Assembly: GCA_951230915.1 (NCBI GenBank)
Contig: OX579639.1
Span: 2,728,001 to 2,792,000 of the forward strand
Direction: 5' to 3'
Source: Antitrichia curtipendula
Taxonomy: Eukaryota; Streptophyta; Bryopsida; Hypnales; Leucodontaceae
DNA: 64,000 nt
The notes beneath the pieces were generated by a model. The model made no database searches, was not told where the DNA came from, and worked only from the letters and a program-made list of their open reading frames with translations. Position numbers and translations under genes: made by a program. Below are positions 1 through 11,843 of the stretch, one piece after another. Within the stretch, counting starts at the first letter, position 1, and each line of letters starts with the position of its first letter.

Positions 1-2425
1 AATTACACCTATGTAAGTTTGTACAAGCATTTGAACATATGTTCTATTACTAAATTATCATAATTTGTGTTGGTCCTTGTTGATAATTGAAAAGTGATTC
101 CAAATATTGCTTAGCGTGTTTGTTTTGAACATTCAATTGTCCTATAGGATTTAAAGGATATTGTGTACAATGTAGGCTATGATTTTAAAAAGTTGATTTT
201 GCAAACAAATTGTAATTATTTAGATACATTTATTATAGAATAGTCCCGCAATTTTTTTGATTACACCAATACTTGAATGCATTTGAGAGAGGGATAAGAG
301 CATCCTATCCTACAAAGTCTATTGTAAAGATACCATAAAATTATTGTGGAACTTATTCAATCTTTATAATTGTAAGACCTTTAAACATTAATATTTAGAT
401 ATACTTTTTAATTAATTTTAATTTACAAAAAATGACCAGGAGTTTAGGTTACTTTAAGTTTAGTAATAACCAATTAGAAGTTAAGGTTTTACTTTGCAAA
501 ATATCTAGCATAACAAATTGATTTATTGAATCAATTTTATATTTGTATTCACGTAGACTTAGATTTGGACTTTTCTAAGAGCATTCTAGATCATGACCAA
601 AAATGTTGTCTAATACAAGTACCTCTATATGACTTGTAAAGAATTTGGGCCTAATAGCATTTGTTTTACCAATTCCTTCGACCCAATGTACCCCATCCAA
701 AGTGAAACCTTAGAGTATAATTTCACAAGTATAATTTTTTCCACGAATGCAAGGGCGTGGAACTTCATGGTAGTTGTAGGGAACCAAAGTAATTGCAAAA
801 GGAGATCCTCAAAGTAGTGGCCATAGGGGAGAATACAACAGCATTTGAACTTTCAAATTTTGATAATAGTTGCATTCGGACTCAAATCAAGTTGTTCAAA
901 AGTCTCCACTTGGCCATTGCATTTTTCATCCATAGTGGTGGCTCCATTGAAGAAGTTGTGTCAATTTGTCCAATGCTCAATTTTAATTTTTTGGAATCTA
1001 TTCAATATATTTTTGTATGTGTTTCTAATGATATAAATTTCAAGTTCTAATGGGTCAATATGTCCATTGTATAGGAGATGCTCTAAGGCAGATACTTCAA
1101 CGAGGTTTGAAGAGCCCATCATAAAGCTTGTTTCAAGCACGATTCTTTGTTGGCATGCCTTTTGCAATTATTCCATCTTCTTCCAACCATTATGAAGCTC
1201 CCTAATCCACTGGAGGGGGGTGCAAAAAGTTCTTTTAAGGTTTACTTTCAAACAATGCATTGACCATTGGATTGAAATGAAAAGCTTGTAGAATTAATGG
1301 AGTTGGGTTGCCATTCTTGTTGTTATTGAAAATATTTTCACATAGTTTAAGGACTACTTCACAATAAGTTTTAATTCCCAATTGTCTAAGTCCGAATTCA
1401 AGGTCAAATCCCCTCTTTCTTATGATTCTAGAAGGTGAATAAAAAAAATCAAATGTGGATTTTGAAGTTCATAGTATGGAGGCCAAAGTCCCAAATCTAA
1501 GTCCCAACTTGTCTCTTGTTTAATATTTTGTAGCAGTTAAGTATCTCCAAAATTGATCAAAAAGTTAAAACCTCATTTTGGGGGTACATATAGTATGAAA
1601 TCCGCTCGGAGAAATTTGAACAAAATTAATATTTCAACCAACGAGGTATTGATTTGCATGGGGATTTTCTTCTAATTTTATATTCAAAACAATAGTTGGG
1701 AGTTGGGAGACAAATCGGGTCTCCACTTTTGCTAAACCCAATTTGACCTCCCAAGTCCTACTTCCTTGGGGTCAAAACTCCTCCAAAGTACTACCATGTA
1801 GGTGTTTGGGAGTGATGTGGGACTTGAGATTTGGAATGTAGTGTGAAGCCCCAAGCCTCAATTTTCAGCTCTCCACCAATTATATTTTGAGAATTTAGTG
1901 AGACTTGAGATGCAGTGTGAAGTGGTCCTAAAATGACATAGGACCTAAAATAAAGAAGACCCTGAAGATCACACCAGCCAAACAATGCGTGGAGTTATTT
2001 CTCTTTTAAGTTTATTATAGATAGATAACACACATGATATTGGATGGAAAAGTTATTTCATCCATCAACTTTCAAATGGAATTAGCTTCACCATTTCACT
2101 AAACATCGCAACTTACACTAAATAGTGAAATTAAGTTTTACCTTTAGGCATTAATTTCTTGACATTCTACACTAAATAAATATGTATTGTTACTGTAGAA
2201 GGATGTAGTAATGCAAGAACCATGTGCCTTGTATGAGTTGGTGCATTGGTTCACGGCCCAAGTTCAAAGAGTCATGTGCACCTCCATGTAGACAAGCAGT
2301 GAGTCATGAGGTAACTTCTTTGGGTAAGGCAACCTAATTGTCAAGGCAACCCAATTTCACTATTTGGTGTAGCTATCACCAACTCCAACTTAAGAGACGG
2401 GGAAAAAAAAAACTAGCTTAGATGA
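1..2425. other. A+T-rich intergenic DNA, no gene recognised
   Basis: Only short open frames (under 90 codons) occur here, without conserved motifs or a convincing splice structure. The DNA is rich in A and T homopolymer runs, like the other intergenic parts of the window. No terminal repeats or tandem arrays were found by eye. Confidence 0.6.
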
Positions 2426-2577
2426 GGTCTTGTTTACACCCAAAAACTTTGTGTTGGAGCCTGTAGAAATGGAGTGTTTTCATTGGAAGATAGCTACGGA
2501 CCCAAAGCACAGACCCAACCAAAACACTCCATTTCTACGGGCTCCAACACAAAGTTTTTGGATGTAAACAAGCCCCG
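2426..2577. repeat. Foldback (MITE-like) element, about 150 bp
   Basis: The left arm (about 2426-2485) and the right arm (about 2514-2577) are near-perfect reverse complements. The shared core runs from CTTGTTTACA through AAAACTTTGTGTTGGAGC to GAAATGGAGTGTTTT, around a loop of about 30 bases. There is no coding potential. Dense inverted symmetry at this size is typical of a miniature inverted-repeat transposable element. A clear target-site duplication was not seen; GAG on both sides is the best candidate. A transcribed hairpin giving small RNAs is an alternative. Confidence 0.7.
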
Positions 2578-3190
2578 AGTATAAACATAACCTAAACGAG
2601 AAGGTTACGAGTAATCAAGTGAGTCATGATTAGCAAGCTGGACAGTTATGTCAAAAAGTGGTTGTTACAGTTTGTAAATGGCCAACAATCTGCAAAAGTG
2701 ATACCAACAATCCACAATCTATAACTGCTACAATAACAATTAGGTTTTAAATATGTATCAATCAAACGGATGCAGTTACCTGCCTCCAGCTCACAGCCAT
2801 TCACAACCATTTGCAGATTCAGTGATCGACACTTGAATTCCAGCTTTTAATATAAGTTAAATAAGTCACTTCACTTACTGCTGGGCGGAATGCTTTCCAA
2901 CTGCCAAGCAGATTCATCGTCATGAAGGTGGGGATACACTATTACACTCCGGGTAGTGGAGCAAGATTTTTAAATGGCAAAATTTTTTAAATGAAAAACG
3001 AAAACTGCTGCAATAACTCAGTTAGACAGTGAGCCATAGCTGCTCCGCTCGTGGAGTGGACTACGTTACGGGAGTTCTGTCTACCGGTTGAGGCTCAGGA
3101 GCTCTTGTTGCCGGAGCAGGGAACCCTAATTTCAGGGAACCCTAAATTTTGGAAAGAGCATCCTCATTCACGACTGGAATGGTCCAGCAG

Positions 3191-3584
3191 CTAAAGGAGA
3201 TCACCCCATTTCCAACCACTTAAGCAATTTGGCCCATGTGCAGCATGGAGAATTTTTTCCCCATCTACAGATGAAGATGATTCCATTATTTTTCAGATTT
3301 TCAATCTTAAAAACGAAATTATTATGAATTTTTTATATAAAGATTCTATTTGTCCCATTCTTGATATATAGGCAAGTCCATTTCCACCCATAGGATGGTT
3401 ATGAAACCAATGTAAGTGATCATTGTGGCTTTTAATATACATGTTGTGATCATTGTAGGCTTTCGATGTACACCTCGCAGACATTTCTATTACTCTTGCT
3501 AGTCATACTTGAGAGACGATTGGGAGTGGAACATCCTAAGCTACGAGAATGGGATGTTGGTCGGAAATGGGTGATCTCCTTTAG
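3191..3584. mobile_element. 394-bp element with about 27-bp terminal inverted repeats
   Basis: The left end (3191-3217, starting CTAAAGGAGATCACC) is the imperfect reverse complement of the right end (3557-3584, ending GGTGATCTCCTTTAG). The interior has no credible gene. A diverged relative lies at about 19984-20352, sharing the interior around GGCTTTCAATATACAT and the following AATGTACACCTC. Two copies plus inverted ends support a non-autonomous DNA transposon family. Superfamily and target duplication could not be determined. Confidence 0.65.
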
Positions 3585-5880
3585 TGGCAACTCTACCAGA
3601 ACTTGAGAGAAAGAGACCCTTGGTTCCAATACATTGCCTCGTAGTGAACCTTGGGGATGCTTTACTATACCTAGAAGCCAGGCCAATTAGTTGTTTAAGA
3701 GGCTCAAATTCTCAAGGGGAATGATCCGGCCTCTGGGTGTAAAAGGTCCCTTAAAATAACCTCTCGCAATATGATTTGCCAAGAACAAGAGGACAAGGAG
3801 CTCGAGGGTAGTTGTGGGAAGGCAAAGTAACGTGCTTTGCAAGTTCTTCAAAACTCCTTAATGTGTATGCTTTATGAGAGAATATGACGACTTTGTGAAC
3901 TTTCAAGGTTTGGTTGTTGTCCATCGATAAAGAAGAAGACGTTCCATTGAAGTAGCTCAAACGGTGTTGAGGTTGATGAAGGTCGTTGAAGAATAAAATC
4001 TATTTCAAAACTTTAACATTGGTATATATAATGTTAAGGAATATATCTTGCAATATATGGTCCACACATATATAGTATAATACAGTTTAAAGTACCCAAA
4101 AGTTGAAATCTGAATTCAATACATGTCTTATTGAGTTAGAAGTGATCCCTCACATTCTATTGACACAAAAATGAAAATAGGAGTAGGAAATGTAAGAATA
4201 ACATAACATGTAATTATTGGATCATTAATTAAAATTATAATTAACGAGGTATAGAAATTTATATATAATGAAGTTTAATTGATTGGCAGAAAATAGCCAA
4301 ACAAGTTTAAAGGACAATTGTTGCATATGTCAATGAGAATAACTAACACAAATGTCATTAGGTGGCATAGAATTATGCAAAAAACTCTCATAAATCATGC
4401 TTTAACAAAAGATGTTTAACTTCAAAAATACAACCACGAGGATATTGTAAAATTGTATTTGTGTGTATATTTGTTTATTTTTTCTATTTATGATTAGTAT
4501 TTGTGACATTTTATGTAGACCATGTATGCAATGAAAATTATACGGTCCAAAGTTGGAATTATTTGTTTGAAATTGTTGATCATGTTGCTTATAAATTTTA
4601 AATAATTGTCTTTATTTTGAGGTATTACATATGTATATAATATTAACATATAATTTTGATGAATTTGTAATCAAAAGTATTGAACTCAAATATTTGTTGG
4701 CAGAGTTTATATTCTATAATCATATATTTATTTATTTATTATTCTTATGGATTTTTCTTGTGTGAAATTGAGACCAAATTTGTACACTACAAAGACATAA
4801 TACGAACCTTCATTCAATCCATATTTTTTCATAAAATTTTGTAGAAAAATATATACTCTGATATTTTTCTTTTGTATTGAATTCAATTTTCAAATGAAAC
4901 CATCAATTTATTGCAAAGTACCATAAAAAAAGATTCCTCCAAAAAGATTCAAGCCCCTAAATTCAATGTAGGAATTAAATGACTTTTTCACTTTATCAAA
5001 ATAATAGTAGCATATAATAACTAGGGTCACCTAAAAAATCATTTTGCATACAACAATGATGAACAATTATATATTTGTTAACCATTTGAACTTTCAAATA
5101 AGGAAAAAAATTATGACAAATTCCAAATATAATAAGGGAATTTATACCATTGTAAAGGCTTGACTACATTAGTGTTTATGTGACAAAAAAATTTAATATT
5201 CTTAAATAGTGCTTTAATTTCTAATGAACACTCTCATCTTTTTTACGTAACCATGTTTTATTTAACAAGTGTTAATTCATTCAAAAGCAAAAATTTATAT
5301 TTCCTTCTTCCATTCCTCTTCCAAAGGCAATTCTTAATTCTTCAATCAAGTACTACTCCCTCTGTCCCACTAAAACTCCAATTTTTTTGTTTTTGAGGGA
5401 TTAATTGTAATTTTAGTCATAGTGCTTGCAATACATGTATTCAAGAACAAGTAAGTTATTATTTAGATCTATACAAAATCTCCAGCTTAGGCATTGTCGT
5501 TTAGGCACCTAAAATCCATGTAGAAAGTACGATATTTGAGCATACTTTGTAAATGTTATTAGCTCTGTCATTTAAAATGATTTAAAGGGTGGTGGCAACA
5601 ATAGGATTCTAGAAATGTGTTTTCCAACCTAAATATGTGCAATAAAAAAAATATAACACTTTACAAACAAATTTTTATAGTGTTGAAGTGGTTACTAAAT
5701 GTACCATCAACACTACTATCTAAAGAAGCAATTTGTACAAGGTGCCTTGTATGCGCAAGACCAAACTTGCTAGATTGTTTCACTTGCCTCCACAAGGTTG
5801 TTCAATACAACAAACACTTACTCAACATTCAAATAAGGCTAAATTTTTACAAAATTTGACTTTCATGTAGGATTTTATCA
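3585..5880. other. A+T-rich intergenic DNA with one Stowaway-like end
   Basis: No gene is recognised. The only structured item is TA followed by CTCCCTCTGTCCCA at 5354-5369, which resembles the terminal inverted repeat of plant Stowaway (Tc1/mariner) MITEs. A partner end was not found nearby, so this is at best a truncated relic. A similar motif in the other orientation (TTGGGATGGAGGGAG) lies at 54241-54255. Confidence 0.4.
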
Positions 5881-6658
5881 TTATTACTGTTGTGCCTATC
5901 GCCCCAAACTGGTTCCTTTTAAAGGAACAAAGTCACACAATGCAATAAAGTTACAATAGCACCCCCCCTCCCCCCAAATTTACCCGGGCAATACAAACCC
6001 AACCGAAGGCAAGAAATAGCAGCAAATGGCGGTTAAGTGACTGTTGGCCGCTGGCAACGGCAGGAAGGCCGCGGCAGTGCCCGGCAGCCTCGCCAGGCTG
6101 CCTCCCCAGCCTTGATTGACCCCCCGCCCGCCCAAATTTAACCTGCTTGCCACCTCGGCTTCCCGCACTTTCCTATGTGGCACGCAACGAGCGGCAAGCC
6201 CAACCCATTCAAACTCCCCCAGTCCCCCACCCCACCCCCGCCTTCAATCCACATCCCCCCCAGTTCGCGCGCACTCGAAAGAAACTCATCCCCCGACAAA
6301 GAAAAAGAAGCACCTGCTCAAAGAAACGACCAACCGAAAAAGAAAAAGAAATCCGTCTCAGTTGAACAGGGACAGTCATCGACGGGTCGTCTTCCCGAAT
6401 TCCCCTGTTCTTCATCATCCTTGGGACATTTTGCAACGAGATTGGCGATGATGGCGTCTGATTGTGAACTGCATTCTGTTGAATTGACGAAATGACGGGA
6501 AGCGGAAGGGTACCTCATCATCCTCACGGGAAGGAAGAGGCGGCAAACTTGGGGAAATGCGCTCTCCCGCCCGGTTTGAGTGCAACCATTTTGAGTTTGA
6601 GAGTGGCAGCTAGAGTATATGATTCCCATTGCCCTCGCTCGGGGCAGGTGGTGAGTGT
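5881..6658 (+). promoter_or_regulatory. G+C-rich upstream region of cyclin gene 1
   Basis: Composition shifts sharply from A+T-rich to G+C-rich here, starting with a C-tract (about 5959-5978) and continuing to the cyclin leader. Several short frames are open on both strands (up to about 125 codons), but they are proline/serine-rich low-complexity translations with no recognisable domain, so no protein gene is called. Promoter or proximal transcribed leader of the A-type cyclin is the simplest reading. No convincing TATA box, E2F site or M-specific activator element could be fixed; one AACGG core lies at 6056-6060, too little to support a call. Confidence 0.45.
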
Positions 6659-7212
6659 GGGAGAGAGAGAGAGAGGGAGTGCATTCCCTCATCATTGACA
6701 GCTTGGAGCTTGGAGCTCAGTCGCCCTGAGCTTAAAATGCATTTCATCCTTGCTTGGTGCGGCGAGAGAGAGGTGGTGTGTGCTTGTTTGTAGATGATTT
6801 GGTGCAGTTTGGGGTTGTAGGGTTTGTGTGAAGTGGCGTTGGAGTTTGTTGGCGAGTTTTTGTATATTGTTGAAGGATTGTGCAGATTTTGCGGAGTTTT
6901 TGTTGGAGTTTGGTTAGTGTGAGAGTTTGGATAGAAGTGGAACTTGTTGGTGGAGCGTTATACACTGTTGGGAGGATTGGAGGATTTGTGTGTTGAGTGT
7001 TGGTTGTGAGTTGTGGATTGTCTGTTTCGGGAGTTCGTGTTGGATCGAGTGGTGGATTTATATGTGGAATTTTTGTGTGCTGGTGAGGTTTGTTGAATTG
7101 GTGTTATGACATTCAGGAGACTGGTTAGTCGGAGTCATGTGCCTGTAGTAGAGAGCTTTCAGCTCGGATCGCGGCTTTAGACGTTTCGATTACTGTAATA
7201 TCATTGAGGATA
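6659..7212 (+). promoter_or_regulatory. Probable 5' leader/core promoter of cyclin gene 1
   Basis: A GA-dinucleotide run (about 6661-6676) is followed by about 400 bases that are strikingly G+T-rich on the sense strand and contain several short upstream frames. GA runs near plant transcription starts and G/T-biased leaders are common, but the start of transcription cannot be read from sequence. The leader of cyclin gene 2 has the same G+T bias on its own sense strand, which supports this as a transcribed leader. Confidence 0.45.
7106..7180 (+). promoter_or_regulatory. Upstream ORF in the cyclin 1 leader (24 codons)
   Basis: An ATG at 7106 opens a 24-codon frame ending in TAG at 7178-7180, 32 bases before the cyclin start at 7213. 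It is out of frame with the cyclin. If transcription starts upstream of 7106 and the region is not spliced out, scanning ribosomes would meet it first, which usually lowers main-frame translation. Whether it is used is unknown. Confidence 0.4.
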
Positions 7213-8913
7213 ATGGCGCGTGAAGGTGGAGTGCGATTGCGTCCGCGTGCGAGCAGCTCGGGGGGAGCTCCATCCGATAATGTCCGGCAGACGAGAGCTG
7301 CGACGAAGCGATCGGCCGTGGACGATGCGAAGAGTACGGTTCTGCACCCGCGGAAGCGGAACGTGATGCCGGGTCGGCGCGCGCCTCTCACCGATATTTC
7401 GAAACAAGTGAACGCTATTTCCACGTCTGGCTGTCCCCTGGCGGACTTGAAGGAGTTCAAGCCGAAGCAAATTGTCGAGGGTGATGAGAATGCACTTCCT
7501 GAAGAGGTGTGTGCTGGGAAGTGTGGGACGCAATCGGAACCAGAGTCAGAGCCGGAGTCGAGGAGTAGTTCGTCAGCTATTGTCTCTCTGGAGCGGCTGA
7601 CAGGACAAACCCTGAATGAATCTAAGGGTCGCGCGAAGAAAGGCGACCCGTTCAAGGATCGCGACACGGAGACTTCGCCGTGGTCCAATGAATTGTCGTT
7701 TAAAGACATTGACACTGATCACTCGGACCCGCAAATGTGTAGTACATATGCTGCGGACATCTACATGCATCTGCGTATGGCTGAGGTGAGTTTCTGTTGC
7801 TTGATTAGTGAATGTGTTTTTTACGTTTACTATTTCACATGTAAGGGTCGTTTTTCACATTAATTGGAGGATACCTTTCACATGTGTGTCTAATCCTTGT
7901 TATTGGGGTTCTAGGTTAAACGAAGGCCGACGACAAACTTCATGGAGACGATGCAGAAGGACATCTCGCCAACCATGAGGGGAATTCTCATCGACTGGCT
8001 TGTCGAGGTAGCTGAGGAGTACAAAGTGATGCCTGATACTCTTTATTTAACGGTGGCATATATTGATCGGTATCTCTCCTCCAACACTGTCTCACGACAG
8101 CAGCTTCAGCTCCTGGGCGTGTCCTGCATGCTGATTGCTTCAAAATACGAGGAAATTTGCGCACCCCAGGTTGAGGAGTTTTGTTATATCACGGATAACA
8201 CTTACCGGCGCGAAGAGGTGTGTACCGTGACGGTTCCTGTGTTTGACCTAATTGGTTTGGATTTGCTTTACCACTTGCTTAGTTAATATTCGAAACCCTA
8301 ATGAGGTGCTGTCAAATTGGGCAGGTCTTGGAAATGGAACGAAACATTCTGAGGGAGTTGAAGTTCGAGCTGACGACCCCGACAACTAAGACCTTCTTGA
8401 GGCGGTTCATCCGGGCCGCCCAAGCCAGTTGCAAGGCCTTCCCAAACCTAGTTCTGGAGTTTCTTGGAAATTATCTTGCTGAGCTAACCCTGGCAGAGTA
8501 TTCGTTCTTAGGGTACCTCCCATCCTTGGTAGCTGCGTCCGCTGTGTTCTTGGCCAAGCTAACCCTCGATCCGTCTGCTCGTCCTTGGGATGCGACTCTG
8601 CAACATTATACCGGGTACAAGGCAGAAGACTTAAGCAAATGCGTGAGACATATTCATCACTTGCAGACGAACACTAAAAGCTGTACTCTTCCTGCAATTC
8701 GAGAAAAATATAGGCAACATAAGGTAATACTGCCGTGTTCATGTGTCCTCATCTGCCATGTGATTGTTCTTCCTGATTCCAGTGAATTTGTGAACATGAG
8801 AACCAGAAATCTTGCCTGACCTTTGCTTTGGTGTGCAGTTCAAGTGCGTGGCAACGTTAACTCCTCCGTCAGTATTACCCCCGGAATTTTTTGATGACGC
8901 AGAATGTTGCTGA
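7213..8913 (+). CDS. CYCA: A-type cyclin, four exons (449 aa)
   Basis: Regulatory subunit of a cyclin-dependent kinase acting in S/G2/M in the nucleus. Exons by splice signals and frame: 7213-7785, 7915-8217, 8325-8723, 8839-8913 (TGA); introns of 129, 107 and 115 bp, all GT-AG and phase 0. The start at 7213 is the only ATG in frame after an in-frame TAG at 7126-7128 and has A at -3 and G at +4. Visible parts: basic N-terminus with RKR at 47-49, destruction box RAPLTDIS (56-63) for APC/C-mediated removal, first cyclin fold with MRGILIDW (212-219), the plant A-type signature LVEVAEEYK, SKYEE (267-271), second fold from about TPTTKTFLRRF (311 on), and the C-terminal FKCVATLTPP. Length is normal for the family. 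Subclass (A1, A2 or A3) cannot be fixed by eye. It has three fewer introns than its paralogue at 29519-31794. The family call is very secure; exon ends are secure because they match the paralogue. Confidence 0.95.
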
Positions 8914-8974
8914 CGACGAGCTCTCGAGTTTCTGAGTGGATCACTTGAATCGTTATTGCCTTGCCTGTTTAAAG

Positions 8975-9075
8975 GTAAGTGGTCCATCACATCTCTGACC
9001 TTACCTCAAAAGCTCCTGACAGTATTTGCAAAGGTGATTGGGTCCTGGATCTGACATGGTCTTGTTGTCCCGCAG
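8975..9075 (+). other. Candidate 3' UTR intron of cyclin gene 1
   Basis: A strong donor (AAAG followed by GTAAGT at 8975) and an acceptor ending CCCGCAG at 9075 bound 101 bp, close in size to the gene's other introns. It starts 61 bases after the stop codon; introns more than about 50 bases past a stop can trigger nonsense-mediated decay in plants. Read from consensus only. Confidence 0.4.
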
Positions 9076-10362
9076 CTAGAGCGTGTGAAGGTATGGTACC
9101 ATCGACTGGCCTGACCTGTAGTAACCAAGATCCGTGAACAAGGATGGTTTTGAGGTTGTGTCAACAGTTAGACAGTTTTGGTTCAATGTTGTGCAGAATT
9201 CCTGAGATTTTAGCAGGAGTGCATTAGAGTTAGTCTTCACAGATCTTCTTCTGTGTTCAAACTCTGAAAGACTGCCATGTGCTGTTCTCTGGTGCATGCA
9301 TGACCCCCCTCAGGAGTAGATGTAAATTCAGAGACTTAAAACTTTCTTTAACTTAATATTATATGTGAGGATGTTGCTGAGTAGATGCCAAGTTCATGCC
9401 ATCGTGTGACATGGAGTCCCATAGTTTGATACTATCTGGCTCAGAAGTTTGCAGATGTACCAAAAGGATTTGTCATTTGGATTAGTGTATATTTGTGCTT
9501 TCTCAGTAAATCCATTGTCAGGGTGCTATGTGTGATGATATGCTTGTAACCCTTTAGCATGGAGCTTAGATCTCTGTTGTAGGATGGCAGTTGGCATCTT
9601 TTCAGCATATCTACTATAGATGAGTAGTTATTCAGTGACCAGGAATAAGCTTTCTGACAGTCACTATGACAGACTGTTGCTTCCATGACAAATGTGCATT
9701 GGAAGTAACTGAGATTATCTGTAATACTGCCTCTTGTGCAAATAAATCAGATTTATTACACAAATCTGTGTTTAGTTTCATGATGCATTTGGACTCTCTG
9801 TTATGCAGTGCAGATTGGGGTTTACAAGTTATCATAAGAGAAGTATGTCCATAACCACAAAGGACCAGTGTCAGAAAATGGCAGTAACTTGGGATTGGTC
9901 CAGGTTTGATTTGTTCTGCATTTTTGTTCAAACAGTGTCCTGAACAGAAGTACCTGTATCCAATTTATTACTGTCACACATTTAGGGTTAATTCATGCCA
10001 ATGGAGATGAAATAGCCTTTGAAACCTGAGGATTCCAGTTGAAGGCAATTATATTGGATGTTTGACCCTGAAGAACGTTATTGGTAACTGTAGTTCTGTG
10101 TGCCAGAAGTTTGTAGCAGAAAAGTCATAGACAGAAGTGACGTTTACCTAATCTGTATACAAACAGGTGAGGTTTCAACAATAGGTAAATCTCAGCAGTG
10201 CAGTGGGCAGGTGCTCTAGCTCCGTGACATCTGTGATGAGATGTTGTATGCAGATCCACCTGAAAATGGTCATCTGTGATATCTGATACTCTGGCCTCTT
10301 GTAACTTGCAGGGAGAGACTGGAGTAGACTAGGTCTCGCCGGCTGGCCACCGCAGTCTGTAG

Positions 10363-10386
10363 GGTCTTCCCTTACAAGGGAAGACC
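10363..10386. other. Perfect 11-bp-arm hairpin
   Basis: GGTCTTCCCTT and its exact reverse complement are separated by only two bases. It is not followed by a T-run and this is a eukaryote, so it is not called a terminator. Function unknown; it could be an RNA stem if the cyclin 1 transcript reaches this far. Confidence 0.5.
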
Positions 10387-10910
10387 ACTTGAGAGTCACA
10401 TTATGACAGACTATGACTATGGAAAAAGGCTCATGAATTTGATCCTGCTCCATGTCTCTGGGCTCTGCTCTCTGGAGCTCTCAACGGTTGAATCCTTACG
10501 TCATGGTTTTCAAGTTCATGACTTACTTACTGCATAACAGGAAATGGTGGCAACGGGGAGAGTCTCTGCTCTGGAGGACAACTGGAGTGGCCGGTGCCTC
10601 CCCATACTCATGTCCCATCTTGTGCAGGAGGAGCACGTCTTTGCCAATCCCACCTGAAGTCTGCGACTCTGGAGAGGTTGCCACAGGAGTGAACTGAATC
10701 CCTTCTTCAGATTATTCTGGCGTTCCACATCATATTCCTGGACTGTTTTTAGTAAAAATTTCTGCCCTTGCGGGGACGAAAATGGCAGTTGGTCAGTGTT
10801 GGTAGTATTGGGATGCTTGCTTCCACAAGGAGCTAGCTACACTGCCGGAAGGCTCTGTCTGTTCTGTTCTGTCCATGTCACACTGGCTTGATTTTCAAAT
10901 AAAGGAGCTA

Positions 10911-11843
10911 CGGAAAGTACCGCAGGGTGACTTGGTTGATGTAAGGCCTCCTCAGTCTCCTTCCTGTGCAGAGCCAACAGATTTCTAATTTTTTTTCAAT
11001 TTTTGCACTTGTGTTTACCCTCTTTGACAGTGTTGGATTGATGATGTTTGAACTTGCATCATCAAATTCAGTGTACCACCATTGATGGGATGTTTTGAAT
11101 CAAACTTGAGTAAGTAGCAGAGGTGGGCAATACGTCCTGGCAGGAAAGAACTCTTAAAATAGATGCCCATATTGTGAGAAATTATTTTTTGGAAGTAAAT
11201 ATTTTAAATATGGCGAGATGAGAGAATGTTATGATGTGTTTATAGTTTGAGACATCTAACAATTCATTTATTTTTATTTTAAATTAATTGTTGAGGATTG
11301 AAGGAATGTGTCCAGCTGCCATTTTGAATGATTTTGTAGTGCATTGTTGAAGGGACCCAAAGTTTGAAAATGACCAATTTGATCGATGGCTTATTGCAAA
11401 GAATATATTTCAAATGATGTCAACTTTAATATTTTCTAGAATTAGTGAAGAGCATTGCAATGTGTTGGTTAATGAATTCAAAAAATGTGAATTCAAAAAA
11501 TGTGAGGAAAAAATTTCTTCACATCATATCCTCAAAATTGCAAAAAAAAACATAGATTTAATTTGGCATCTTGGTCAAGTAGGGGGGTAAATGTAAGATT
11601 TACAAAGATTGATTTTTTCTTACAATCTCTTACAATCTCTTATAGGTATAGTGATGAAGGAAAGGGAATTCCCTCATTAGAATTTTGGAGAAAGAATTGT
11701 AGTCAATTCCAACAAACTTTAAATGTCTTAAGTAAAAAATCTAAGTTTTTCATTATTTAATGACTTGTCACCTTCCATACTTTATACTCTATTTCAATGG
11801 TTTGAATTAAAATAGCCTAAGCTATAGAAGTTCAAGAATGCTA
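10911..11843. other. Intergenic, returning to A+T-rich sequence
   Basis: After about 11.2 kb the sequence becomes A+T-rich again. No gene or element with two recognisable ends was found. An 11-base direct repeat (TCTTACAATCTC-type) near 11620-11640 is the only local repetition noticed. Confidence 0.5.

Larger units (their letters stand above)
8914..10910 (+). other. 3' flank / possible long 3' UTR of cyclin gene 1
   Basis: About 2 kb downstream of the stop is less A+T-rich than the surrounding intergenic DNA and free of recognised repeats. No conserved protein can be read. Features inside: a likely 3' UTR intron, AATAAA hexamers at 9741-9746 and 10898-10903, and a perfect hairpin at 10363-10386. 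Either the transcript runs far downstream or an unrecognised non-coding transcript lies here. Confidence 0.35.

Noticed and set aside
6116..6698. Protein-coding gene upstream of cyclin 1 (frames of 100-125 codons on both strands)
   Set aside because: Frames overlap on several phases and both strands in G+C-rich DNA and translate to low-complexity P/S/R-rich sequence without domains.
5881..7212. M-specific activator or E2F sites in the cyclin promoters
   Set aside because: Only isolated AACGG cores were found (6056-6060; two on the - strand around 32847-32864), without the full flanking consensus or clustering near the gene.
7204..7212. Start of cyclin 1 three codons upstream
   Set aside because: The codon at 7204 is TTG; the first in-frame ATG with good context is at 7213. 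Likewise 31827 on the - strand is GTG, so 31794 is used for cyclin 2.
7125..7715. 196-codon frame antisense to cyclin 1 exon 1
   Set aside because: Shadow of the real exon; the sense strand has the conserved cyclin motifs and matching splice sites.
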